From Bryobacterales bacterium (lineage in GTDB: Bacteria; Acidobacteriota; Terriglobia; Bryobacterales; Bryobacteraceae): a stretch of 5,936 bases of DNA. The stretch is from positions 1-5,936 of the forward strand of contig JAOAPP010000762.1 in the NCBI GenBank assembly GCA_025462985.1, read 5' to 3'. The translations under genes were made by a program, and so were the position numbers. Each line of letters begins with the position of its first letter. Position 1 is the stretch's first letter. This document shows, one piece after another, positions 1 to 5,936 of the stretch. Below the pieces are notes generated by a model. That model saw only the letters and a list, made by a program, of their open reading frames with translations, had not been told where the DNA came from and searched no databases.

Positions 1-765
1 CGCCGGAAGGGTCGTTCGGTGCTGGATGTTCTCTGTAAGCTTTCCATGGAGCCGGATAGCTGCGTGCGGAAGACCGAGGATACCTTCGGCAGACGTGGAC
101 CATTCGCGCTTTTGTTCGTAAAGTTTCTTCCCGGACTGAGCCTGGTTTCGGTCGCTCTTGCAGGCGTCACGAAGATGCCTCTCTGGAAGTTCCTGTTGTT
201 GGACGCAGCGGGTTCGAGTCTGTGGGCCGGCAGTTATTTGTGGTTGGGGGTGCTGTTCCATCACGAAGTGGACGTGATTATCCTGTGGCTTGGACTTTTT
301 GGCCAAAGAGCCGGGGTGGTCATGGTTGTTCTGCTGGCGCTCTATATCGCTGCTAAATACACCCAGCGTCGCCTTCTTTTGCGACAGCTGCGGATCAGCC
401 GTATTTCTCCCCACGATGTCTACGATCAGCTGGCCGGTGGGGACTTGATGACGATAGTCGACCTCCGGAACTCGGCTGAAGTGGACCGATCTGGGATAAA
501 GATCGTCGGAGCCACTTTGATCAATCCAAGCGAGCTGCGGACTCGTGCATCGGAGATCCCTTCGGGCCGGGATGTTGTTCTTTACTGTACTTGACCAAAC
601 GAAGCTACAAGCGCCCGTGTGGCGCTTCAGATGAAAAGGCTTGGGATTGACAGGGTAAGGCCACTTGCCGGTGGCCTTGAGCGATGGCTTGATCTGGGCT
701 ACCCGACGGAGCCCTCTGGCCCCGGTGTGGCGGAACGTCTGATCGGCGTCAAGCAGGCGCCGTGA
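1..765 (+). CDS. DedA/VTT-domain membrane protein fused to a rhodanese domain, with an in-frame TGA (candidate selenoprotein; 5' end outside window)
   Basis: The frame is open from base 1, so the true start lies upstream. Numbering visible codons from base 1, codons 16-30 carry a MEPDSCVRKTEDTFG motif. Codons 33-120 are hydrophobic membrane segments of the DedA/VTT type (FVKFLPGLSLVSVALAG), followed by a basic stretch (KYTQRRLLLRQLR). Codons 133-235 form a rhodanese domain: VDLRNSAEV near 153-161, active-site loop VLYCT then TGA at codon 198 then PNEATSARVAL, and the closing motif RVRPLAGGLERWLDLGYP at 218-235. The first Cys of the loop (codon 196) aligns with the usual rhodanese catalytic Cys. 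The TGA sits where I recall this subfamily having a second Cys (CxCPNE). Rhodaneses carry sulfur as a persulfide; the substrate of these DedA fusions is not established. The frame after the TGA is conserved, with no frameshift, to the stop at 763-765. If the TGA terminates, the product ends at 594 and loses the second half of its rhodanese domain. I favour selenocysteine insertion; a new nonsense mutation or base-call error is the alternative. Family assignment is firm, readthrough is inference. Confidence 0.72.
592..594 (+). other. In-frame TGA at a conserved cysteine position; candidate selenocysteine codon
   Basis: Codons read TAC TGT ACT TGA CCA AAC GAA, that is Y-C-T-(TGA)-P-N-E. DedA-linked rhodaneses, as I remember them, have Cys at this position, and TGT or TGC differs from TGA by one base. 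The 56 codons after it stay in frame and match the rest of the rhodanese domain. Replacement of a conserved Cys codon by TGA with homology continuing downstream is the classic selenoprotein signature. A point mutation or sequencing error at a Cys codon would look the same. Confidence 0.55.
609..627 (+). promoter_or_regulatory. Candidate bacterial SECIS hairpin downstream of the in-frame TGA
   Basis: AAGCGCC (609-615) pairs perfectly with GGCGCTT (621-627) around the 5-nt loop CGTGT (616-620). Five of the seven pairs are G-C. Fourteen nt separate the TGA from the stem and 21 nt separate it from the loop. The loop has G at its second position, followed by U. From memory, bacterial SECIS models require a short stem, a small loop with a G in the first two positions, and roughly 16-37 nt between UGA and loop; this fits all three. 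SelB would bind such a hairpin to deliver Sec-tRNA. Caveat: the hairpin lies over the conserved residues S-A-R-V-A-L, whose GC-rich codons can pair by chance, and there is no obvious bulged U as in the E. coli fdhF element. Confidence 0.5.
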
Positions 766-789
766 TCGGCTTCCTGCCAGAATGGGAAC

Positions 790-2067
790 GTGGCGTCCAT
801 TACTGATTTCGTTATTCCCGCCGGCCCGCAGTCCGCGGCTCAAGCAAACACGATTCCGGCCAAGATCGACCTGTTAGGGAGGGTTTCTGTGGAAGTGGGC
901 CTCGGCCTCGCGAAAGGACAGGAACTGCTGATTACGGCCCCACTCGACGCTCTGCCGCTGGTGCGAAGCATCACGGAATATGCGTATCGCGCCGGAGCTT
1001 CTTTGGTCACCACCATCTTCAATGATGAACAAGCGACCTTGCTGCGGTTTCGTCACGCCTTGGATGATAGCTTCGATCATGCCGCATCCTGGCTTCACGA
1101 TGGATTTGCGGCCGCATTTCGCTCAGGTGTGGCACGGCTGGCGGTCGCTGGCGCGGATCCCACACTGCTGTCATCAGAGAACCCGGACAAAGTCGCTCGG
1201 GCTAACTTGGCGCAGTCCAGGGCGAGCCGGCCTGCGCTCGATTTGATCACCCGGCATGAGATCAATTGGACTATTGTGCCCTGTGCCACGCCGGCATGGG
1301 CGCGTCTTGTCTTTCCCGACGACCCGAACGCTCTGGACCGGCTGTGGAGCGCCATTTTTGCCTCGACCCGCATCCAGGAGCCTGATCCGATTGCAGCATG
1401 GCGTGAGCACAGCAACCGCCTGCAGCAGCGTGTGCGACTGCTGAATGAAAAGCGCTTTTCTGCTCTGCATTTCCGGGGGCCGGGCACGGACCTTCAGGTG
1501 GGACTGGCCGAGGGCAATATCTGGTTAGGCGGTGGCACGGTGGCCCGCAACGGCCTCGCCTGCATACCCAACATGCCTACCGAAGAGGTTTTCACCACGC
1601 CGCATAAAGATCGCGTGGAAGGATTTGCTACCAGTACAAAGCCGCTGTCGTATCAGGGCTCGCTGATCGAAAATATCCGCGTTCGGTTTGCAAACGGAAG
1701 GATTGTGGAAGCGCACGCCGACAAGGGAGAAAGTATACTTCGCAGCATGATCGAGACCGACGAAGGTGCAAGAAAGTTGGGCGAGGTTGCTCTTGTACCG
1801 CATTCTTCACCGATCTCGAAAAGCGGACTGCTGTTTTGGAATACCCTGTTTGATGAAAACGCGGCCAGTCACATCGCTCTGGGCCAAGCTTACAGCACCT
1901 GTATCCAGCATGGCGACTCCATGGACCAGCCACAGCTTGCCGCCAAGGGCGCTAATGACAGTCTTATACACGTTGACTGGATGATCGGATCCGGCGAGAT
2001 AAATGTTGACGGCCTACACAAAGATGGAGAAACCGAGCCGCTGATGAGGCTTGGCGAGTGGGTCTGA
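790..2067 (+). CDS. Aminopeptidase, peptidase family M29 (AmpS/AmpT/PepS type)
   Basis: This is a complete 425-residue protein, the usual size for M29 leucyl-type metallo-aminopeptidases, which remove N-terminal amino acids from peptides in the cytoplasm using a two-metal centre. Candidate metal and catalytic residues are visible in family order: Glu266 in NMPTEEVFTTP, Glu332 in LGEVALVPHSSPIS, His361 and Tyr368 in ENAASHIALGQAY, and His394 and Asp396 in SLIHVDWMIGSGE. They correspond to Glu250, Glu316, His345, Tyr352, His376 and Asp378 of the Thermus enzyme as I recall it. No signal peptide is evident. The start is GTG at 790, with a weak GGGA at 784-787 only 2 nt away. The first ~25 residues before KIDLLGRVSVEVGLGL are low in conserved features, so the true start could differ. 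It follows the DedA-rhodanese frame by 24 nt, suggesting co-transcription, and converges with hscA. The sequence resembles alphaproteobacterial (rhizobial) M29 enzymes as I remember them, which may indicate ancestry or transfer. In vivo substrates are unknown. Confidence 0.93.
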   Translation: MASITDFVIPAGPQSAAQANTIPAKIDLLGRVSVEVGLGLAKGQELLITAPLDALPLVRSITEYAYRAGASLVTTIFNDEQATLLRFRHALDDSFDHAASWLHDGFAAAFRSGVARLAVAGADPTLLSSENPDKVARANLAQSRASRPALDLITRHEINWTIVPCATPAWARLVFPDDPNALDRLWSAIFASTRIQEPDPIAAWREHSNRLQQRVRLLNEKRFSALHFRGPGTDLQVGLAEGNIWLGGGTVARNGLACIPNMPTEEVFTTPHKDRVEGFATSTKPLSYQGSLIENIRVRFANGRIVEAHADKGESILRSMIETDEGARKLGEVALVPHSSPISKSGLLFWNTLFDENAASHIALGQAYSTCIQHGDSMDQPQLAAKGANDSLIHVDWMIGSGEINVDGLHKDGETEPLMRLGEWV

Positions 2068-2140
2068 GCCAATCCGCCGAGTGCTCGAACTTCTGGATCG
2101 ATCGGCTCCAACCGACAACGCCGGGCCTAAAAGCGGACGG

Positions 2141-3994
2141 CTATTCGATCTTCGTTCCGCGTAGAGCTCCGCGGACTGCGGTGTTCATCATAGTCTCGGC
2201 CAGCTTCGTGGTGGCCTTGTTCAGGGCTTCGATTTTCTGATTCAACAGATAATGATCGTTGCTGTGGTAGGCAGCCTGGAGCTCTCGCTTAGATTCCTCG
2301 ATTGCAGCCTGATCTTCGGGCGCAAGCGCGATCCAAGCAGCGCTCTTCTGGGCCTTTTCAGTTGCGGACAAGATGTTATCCGCCTCGACCTGGGCTTCTC
2401 GGACCTGCCGCTCCCGCATGTCTTCTTCAGCGTGGTCCAGTGACTCTCGGATCATGGCCTCTACCTGGTCTTCGGAAAGACCATAGGATGGCTTCACCTC
2501 CACCGTCTGTTCGGCGCCGGTCCGCGCGTCGCGCGCAGTCACATTCAAGATGCCATTTGCATCAATCAGGAACCGGACCTCAATTCGGGCGAATCCAGCA
2601 GGAACCGGCTGAATGTCTTTCAGATCGAATCTCGCTAGGCTGCGGCAATCCTTCGCCAGTTCGCGCTCACCCTGGAGGACATGAATCAGAACATTTCGCT
2701 GACCATCCACTGCGGTCGTGAACGTTTCGGTGGCGCTGGCGGGTATCGTCGAGTTCCGGTGGATCAATTTTGAGACCACACCTCCCATCGTCTCGATGCC
2801 TAAAGATAAAGGCGTCACGTCTAACAGCAACTGGTCTTCGACATCGCCGGCGAGAATACCTGCTTGCACAGCCGCCCCGAGAGCGACCACTTCATCCGGA
2901 TTAAGTTCGGTATGAGGCTTGGCTTGGAAGAGTCGTTCAACTGCCGTTCGAACCAATGGGATTCTCGTTGATCCGCCAACGAGAACTACTTCGTCGATCT
3001 GCTCGGGCGTGAGTTTCGCATCAGTGAGGCACGCCCGGCATGATACGAGTGTCCTCTCGATAACTGGGGCAATCAGCCGATCGAACAAATTTCTGTCGAT
3101 AGCTCTCTCGTAAGACTTGGCTTTGTACTCAAGGCGGATCAGTGTCTCCGGGACAAAGGAAAGCTCTTCTTTGGCTCGAATGACCGCGCGCCGAAGTCTC
3201 TGCACTCCTTCGGGATCGTGAGCAAGGTCGACACCCCATTCGGAGCGCACATCCTCAAGCGCAATCCGGAGCAGCAGGTTGTCGATGTCATCGCCGCCCA
3301 AGTGCGTGTCTCCGTTGGTAGCGAGTACTTCAAAGATGCCGTCGTGCAGCCTGAGAATCGAAATGTCGAAGGTGCCGCCGCCGAAGTCGTACACGGCAAT
3401 GATTCCTTGTTTCCGCTTGTCCAGCCCATACGCAAGCGAGGCTGCTGTGGGCTCATTTACAAGCCGAAGAACATCGAGCCCTGCCAGACGGCCAGCGTCC
3501 TTTGTCGCCTGCCGTTGCGCGTCGTTGAAGTAGGCGGGAACAGTAATCACAACTTCGGTCACCGGGGCGCCCAGCGCACCTTCGGCGTTATCTTTCAACC
3601 GCCGAAGAACCGCTGCTGAGATTTCGGGCGGTGTCAACGTGCGGTTTCCCAGTTTGAGCTTGATAGCGGAGCCGCTGTCATCCGCGATGCGGAACGGGAA
3701 TAGCTTTCGCTCTTCTTCTACGTCCGATACACCGCGCCCCATCAGACGCTTGACTGAGTAAACGGTCCTCTCCGGATCGGTCAACAATAGTTCCCGTGCA
3801 GGTTCCCCGGCGACGAGTTTGCCGTCCTCAAGCACGGAGACGATGCTGGGAACGATCTTGCGGCCTTCCGGATCCTCAACGATCCTGGGACCGGTCAGAT
3901 CCATATAAGCAGCTAAGCTGTTCGTGGTTCCGAGATCGATGCCAACGATCTTCGACCGTCGCTGTTCACCGAAGTCAATTTGAAAAGTTCCCAT
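2141..3994 (-). CDS. hscA: HscA, Hsp70-family chaperone for iron-sulfur cluster assembly
   Basis: The 617-residue protein is almost the length of E. coli HscA. The ATP-binding domain shows GIDLGTTNS (18-26), [17 protein letters not shown] (152-168), [12 protein letters not shown] (179-190), DFGGGTFD (203-210) and VGGSTRIP (339-346). A linker with [11 protein letters not shown] (389-399) leads to the substrate-binding domain with [18 protein letters not shown] (401-418), and then a helical lid rich in Glu, Arg and Lys. The start [13 protein letters not shown] resembles the HscA N-terminus rather than DnaK, and the DnaK-type EEVD tail is absent (it ends GTKIE). HscA uses ATP, stimulated by HscB, to bind the LPPVK motif of IscU and help pass the cluster to targets. 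That motif is present in the neighbouring iscU. The start ATG lies 13 nt after hscB with no good Shine-Dalgarno sequence (only CGGAC directly before it), so translational coupling to hscB is likely. It is the last gene of the operon; no fdx follows. Confidence 0.95.
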   Translation of the reverse strand: MGTFQIDFGEQRRSKIVGIDLGTTNSLAAYMDLTGPRIVEDPEGRKIVPSIVSVLEDGKLVAGEPARELLLTDPERTVYSVKRLMGRGVSDVEEERKLFPFRIADDSGSAIKLKLGNRTLTPPEISAAVLRRLKDNAEGALGAPVTEVVITVPAYFNDAQRQATKDAGRLAGLDVLRLVNEPTAASLAYGLDKRKQGIIAVYDFGGGTFDISILRLHDGIFEVLATNGDTHLGGDDIDNLLLRIALEDVRSEWGVDLAHDPEGVQRLRRAVIRAKEELSFVPETLIRLEYKAKSYERAIDRNLFDRLIAPVIERTLVSCRACLTDAKLTPEQIDEVVLVGGSTRIPLVRTAVERLFQAKPHTELNPDEVVALGAAVQAGILAGDVEDQLLLDVTPLSLGIETMGGVVSKLIHRNSTIPASATETFTTAVDGQRNVLIHVLQGERELAKDCRSLARFDLKDIQPVPAGFARIEVRFLIDANGILNVTARDARTGAEQTVEVKPSYGLSEDQVEAMIRESLDHAEEDMRERQVREAQVEADNILSATEKAQKSAAWIALAPEDQAAIEESKRELQAAYHSNDHYLLNQKIEALNKATTKLAETMMNTAVRGALRGTKIE

Positions 3995-4007
3995 GTCCGA
4001 TAGCTAA

Positions 4008-4604
4008 TTAAAGTCGTTCTTCCAGATTTGCTGCGTTAGCGGCAGGTGGATTGAGAGAGCGGTCAACATCGCGAAGGAGGTTCTCAATATAGCGGCGACG
4101 GTTCAGCACGGCCCGAATTTCATGTAGAGCCTGCTTCGCCGTCTCACTCTGGGCATCCGAGGCATCGTACTTCGAGAACAGCCCCGTCAGCTCATTGTCC
4201 ACATCTCGCCGAAGCTTCAGAAAGTTCTCTTTGGCCGACTCCAACTGAGGGCGGGCACTTTCGTCCCCGCCTTTTAGTTCCTCGAGCATCATGTTGAGCT
4301 CGAAAACTTCTTCGAGCAACTCCGGAGGGACATCCTTTGAGCGCTGTTCTGCGACGGGAAATCCTTCTTCAGTGAGGAGGTATTCGGCCCGCCTCACAGG
4401 ATCGCGCAGCGTCCGATAACCGTCATTGAGAACCGCGGTTGCGTCCAACGCCTGCAGTTGAGCCTCTGCACCCTTTCGACTGAATCGATCAGGGTGCCAT
4501 TCGCGGCTCAAACGATAGAAGCGGGTTTGAAGATCAGCCTCATTGATAGACAGTTTCCTGTCGAGGCCGAAAAAGGCGTAATATTCCTTAGGAAAGGTCG
4601 ACAT
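4008..4604 (-). CDS. hscB: HscB, J-domain co-chaperone for HscA/IscU
   Basis: The 198-residue protein opens with a J domain (about residues 7-78). It begins YYAFFGLDRKLSINEADLQ and carries the diagnostic HPD at 37-39 within SREWHPDRF, which stimulates Hsp70 ATPase activity. The C-terminal half (about 92-182) is helical, starting PPELLEEVFELNMMLEEL, and matches the HscB domain that binds IscU. It is somewhat longer than E. coli HscB (about 171 residues), with a short Ala/Asn/Pro-rich tail. There is no N-terminal zinc-binding CxxC module, unlike animal HSCB. The ATG at 4602-4604 is the only standard start in frame downstream of the iscA stop. No Shine-Dalgarno sequence is seen before it (TTATTTACCTGCA), and a hairpin lies 14 nt upstream. 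Its position between iscA and hscA supports the identification. Confidence 0.95.
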   Translation of the reverse strand: MSTFPKEYYAFFGLDRKLSINEADLQTRFYRLSREWHPDRFSRKGAEAQLQALDATAVLNDGYRTLRDPVRRAEYLLTEEGFPVAEQRSKDVPPELLEEVFELNMMLEELKGGDESARPQLESAKENFLKLRRDVDNELTGLFSKYDASDAQSETAKQALHEIRAVLNRRRYIENLLRDVDRSLNPPAANAANLEERL

Positions 4605-4618
4605 TGCAGGTAAATAAG

Positions 4619-4650
4619 GCTCATTCCGCCGAAGCAGAAGGGAAATGAGC
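4619..4650 (-). repeat. Imperfect inverted repeat (hairpin) in the iscA-hscB gap
   Basis: On the plus strand GCTCATT (4619-4625) pairs with AATGAGC (4644-4650). Two further C-G pairs (4626/4642 and 4627/4641) follow across a single bulged A at 4643, leaving a 13-nt loop. The transcript of the operon would form the same stem. There is no following U-run, so it is not a standard terminator. It could slow RNA decay, mark a processing site or tune hscB and hscA expression relative to iscSUA. The function is inference. Confidence 0.45.
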
Positions 4651-4658
4651 AGGCGTGA

Positions 4659-5051
4659 CTACGCCGAGAAAGAAGTTCCGCAGCCGCAGCTCTTGGTTGC
4701 ATGCGGGTTATCAAAAACAAAGCCGGATTGAATCAGCGAGTCTTTCCAGTCGAGTGTCATCCCGTCTAGAAACAGCATGCTCTTAGGGTCGATGAAAACC
4801 TTGACATCCTCGAATTCGAATACGTGATCCTTTGGCCGAGGTTCAAGAGCAAATTTGAACTGGTAGCTCAAGCCTGAGCAGCCGCCTCCCAAAACGCCCA
4901 GGCGGAGCCCGCCCGACTGGATGCCCTCACGGGCGAAGGCTTGCCTGATCTTCTCGACAGCCTTCTCAGTGACTTGAATCTGCTTCGACGTCTCGGACGC
5001 AGGAGAAGCAGATCCTTCCGTACGATCTCCGAGCTGAGTCAGCTCAGCCAT
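4659..5051 (-). CDS. iscA: IscA, A-type iron-sulfur cluster carrier
   Basis: The 130-residue protein has the HesB/IscA fold signature. Three conserved cysteines bind iron or a cluster: Cys58 in GGGCSGLSYQF, and Cys122 and Cys124 in the C-terminal SCGCGTSFSA. The core begins at about residue 25 (IQVTEKAVEKIRQAF). The first ~24 residues (Thr/Ser/Glu/Ala-rich) are an extension compared with the ~107-residue E. coli IscA. A-type carriers receive clusters from the scaffold and deliver them to apo-proteins. The ATG is supported by a GAGG (5060-5063) 8 nt upstream, close to the iscU stop, giving a 15-nt gap and likely coupling. ErpA and SufA share this fold; the operon position between iscU and hscB favours IscA. 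Confidence 0.93.
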   Translation of the reverse strand: MAELTQLGDRTEGSASPASETSKQIQVTEKAVEKIRQAFAREGIQSGGLRLGVLGGGCSGLSYQFKFALEPRPKDHVFEFEDVKVFIDPKSMLFLDGMTLDWKDSLIQSGFVFDNPHATKSCGCGTSFSA

Positions 5052-5066
5052 AGTTGGATCCTCTTT

Positions 5067-5483
5067 TTAGGCAACCACTGCTGCTTCGGTGCTGGTCGCC
5101 TTGCCTTGTTTGGTCTTGTAGTCAGAAATCGCAGCCTTAATGGCGTCTTCCGCCAAAACCGAGCAGTGGATCTTTACTGGCGGCAGCGCCAGTTCGCTGA
5201 CGATATGCGTGTTCTTGATTTCGAGCGCCTGTTCTACTGTCTTCCCCTTGAGCCATTCGGTTGCAAGCGAAGAGCTGGCAATCGCACTCCCACATCCGAA
5301 AGTCTTGAACTTTGCGTCCTCGATGACGCCAGTTTCCGGGTTCACCTTCACCTGGAGCTTCATGACGTCGCCGCATTCCGGTGCGCCAACCATGCCGGTT
5401 CCGACATCGAAACTGTTCTTGTCGAGTGAGCCGACGTTCCGGGGATTGTTGTAGTGATCTAAAACCTTATCTGAATAAGCCAC
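5067..5483 (-). CDS. iscU: IscU, iron-sulfur cluster assembly scaffold
   Basis: The 138-residue protein begins MAYSDKVLDHYNNPRNVGSLDK, typical of IscU. The three cluster-binding cysteines are Cys37 (GAPECGDVM), Cys64 (TFGCGSAIASSS) and Cys107 (KIHCSVLAEDAI). Asp39 and His106, which also take part in cluster chemistry, are present. The HscA recognition motif LPPVK is at 100-104. The protein receives sulfur from IscS, builds a 2Fe-2S cluster and releases it with the help of HscB and HscA, all encoded in this operon. The C-terminus carries a short Ala/Thr-rich tail (KATSTEAAVVA) beyond the E. coli length. The start is GTG, supported by a strong purine-rich Shine-Dalgarno sequence and by the family's usual N-terminus. 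Zn-binding SufU-type scaffolds are excluded by the motif set and gene context. Confidence 0.97.
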   Translation of the reverse strand: MAYSDKVLDHYNNPRNVGSLDKNSFDVGTGMVGAPECGDVMKLQVKVNPETGVIEDAKFKTFGCGSAIASSSLATEWLKGKTVEQALEIKNTHIVSELALPPVKIHCSVLAEDAIKAAISDYKTKQGKATSTEAAVVA

Positions 5484-5487
5484 TTTT

Positions 5488-5499
5488 CTTTCCTTTCCT
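5488..5499 (-). promoter_or_regulatory. Ribosome binding site of iscU, supporting its GTG start
   Basis: The minus strand reads AGGAAAGGAAAG, a duplicated AGGA-type Shine-Dalgarno sequence. The second GGA ends 7 nt before GTG at 5483-5481. This good spacing decides for the GTG start and suggests that the scaffold is strongly translated, in contrast to hscB and hscA, which lack clear sites. Confidence 0.75.
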
Positions 5500-5508
5500 G
5501 ATAATTCG

Positions 5509-5936
5509 TTAGTGCGCGGCCCAAACCACCTTGGTAAGATCCACGCCCTCTTTCGCCATCTCGTACAAAGGCGAAAGTTCGCGTAACTTCTTTACCACGT
5601 CGACAACTTTATCGGCCACGTAGTCAACTTCTTCTTCCGTGTTGAAGCGACCGATACCAAAGCGGATGGAAGAGTGCGCGAGGTCATCTCCCGCGCCCAA
5701 AGCCTTTAATACATAGCTCGGCTCCAATGTCGCCGAAGTGCAAGCGGAACCGCTCGAGACCGCCACGTCGTTGATACCCATCAGCAGGCTTTCGCCTTCA
5801 ACGTACGCAAAGCTGATGTTGAGGTTGTGCGGCAGGCGATGCTCCATCGTGCCGTTGATATAGACTTCATCGAGAGAAGCCAGAATGCGATCCTTCAAGC
5901 GGTCGCGCAGCGCGCTAAGGCGCTTGCTCTCCTCGG
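5509..5936 (-). CDS. iscS: IscS, cysteine desulfurase (C-terminal part; 5' end outside window)
   Basis: The frame is open to the right edge and visible from [13 protein letters not shown] to the stop at 5509-5511, 141 whole codons. The catalytic cysteine lies in [17 protein letters not shown], encoded at 5742-5740, 76 residues before the C-terminal end, the same distance as from Cys328 to the end of E. coli IscS. The visible part therefore corresponds to about residues 264-404. The tail [22 protein letters not shown] matches the IscS C-terminus that contacts IscU. The PLP-binding lysine would lie upstream, outside the window. IscS converts cysteine to alanine and carries the sulfur as a persulfide to IscU; it can also supply sulfur for tRNA modification and, in some bacteria, selenium. 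The gap to iscU is 25 nt. The operon promoter and any iscR lie outside the window. Confidence 0.97.
   Translation of the reverse strand, partial: EESKRLSALRDRLKDRILASLDEVYINGTMEHRLPHNLNISFAYVEGESLLMGINDVAVSSGSACTSATLEPSYVLKALGAGDDLAHSSIRFGIGRFNTEEEVDYVADKVVDVVKKLRELSPLYEMAKEGVDLTKVVWAAH

Noticed and set aside
1..594. Simple truncated pseudogene of DedA
   Set aside because: It is not excluded, but the frame stays intact and conserved after the TGA, the TGA falls on a Cys position, and a fitting hairpin follows; recoding explains all three better.
601..628. Alternative pairing GAAGC (601-605) with GCTTC (624-628)
   Set aside because: The stem is only 5 bp with a larger loop and competes with the stronger 7-bp stem at 609-627.
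1095..1487. 130-codon minus-strand open frame inside the M29 gene
   Set aside because: It is antisense to a well-supported enzyme, Arg/Ser/Ala-rich, and without motifs.
2076..2115. Inverted repeats in the convergent gap (GCCGA/TCGGC at 2076-2106 and TCGG/CCGA at 2102-2115) as a terminator
   Set aside because: The stems are only 4-5 bp, the first has a 21-nt loop, and no T-run follows on either strand.
2302..2721. 139-codon plus-strand open frame inside hscA
   Set aside because: It lies antisense to a strongly conserved hscA segment and its translation shows no recognisable domain; it is a by-product of GC-rich codons.
3218..3619. 133-codon plus-strand open frame inside hscA
   Set aside because: It overlaps the conserved ATP-binding domain of HscA on the other strand and has no family features.
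4941..5429. 162-codon plus-strand open frame across iscA and iscU
   Set aside because: It spans two genes with intact diagnostic cysteine motifs on the other strand; its translation matches no family I know.

Overview
The window looks like a bacterial chromosome segment with moderately high GC and dense coding. There are two gene blocks that converge near position 2100. The isc-type iron-sulfur gene order with hscB/hscA, a DedA-rhodanese fusion and a peptidase family M29 aminopeptidase fit a proteobacterium or an acidobacterium-like soil lineage. I cannot decide between these from the sequence alone. No mobile element, CRISPR array, tRNA or rRNA is visible.

Plus strand, 1-2067: the first gene enters from the left edge. 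It encodes the membrane part of a DedA/VTT-domain protein fused to a C-terminal rhodanese domain. The frame meets a TGA at 592-594, inside the rhodanese active-site loop, where from memory the family has a second conserved cysteine (Cys-x-Cys-Pro-Asn-Glu). The same frame then stays open to a second TGA at 763-765 and encodes the rest of a normal rhodanese domain. A perfect 7-bp hairpin with a 5-nt loop starts 14 nt after the TGA. Its loop has G in the second position and begins 21 nt after the TGA, as expected of a bacterial SECIS element. The best reading is a candidate selenocysteine-containing DedA-rhodanese; a recent nonsense mutation or a sequencing error is the main alternative. A complete M29 metallo-aminopeptidase follows 24 nt after the second stop and is probably co-transcribed.

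Minus strand, 5936-2141: this is an isc operon read right to left, iscS (C-terminal part only, cut by the right edge), iscU, iscA, hscB, hscA, with gaps of 25, 15, 54 and 13 nt. IscS takes sulfur from cysteine. IscU is the scaffold on which the cluster is built. HscB and HscA form the J-protein/Hsp70 pair that acts on IscU through its LPPVK motif. IscA is an A-type carrier. No ferredoxin gene (fdx) follows hscA; the operon runs into the convergent M29 gene with a 73-nt gap and no clear intrinsic terminator. An imperfect hairpin fills much of the iscA-hscB gap, and hscB has no recognisable Shine-Dalgarno sequence.

All functional calls come from reading motifs in the translations and from memory of the families. 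No database search was possible.
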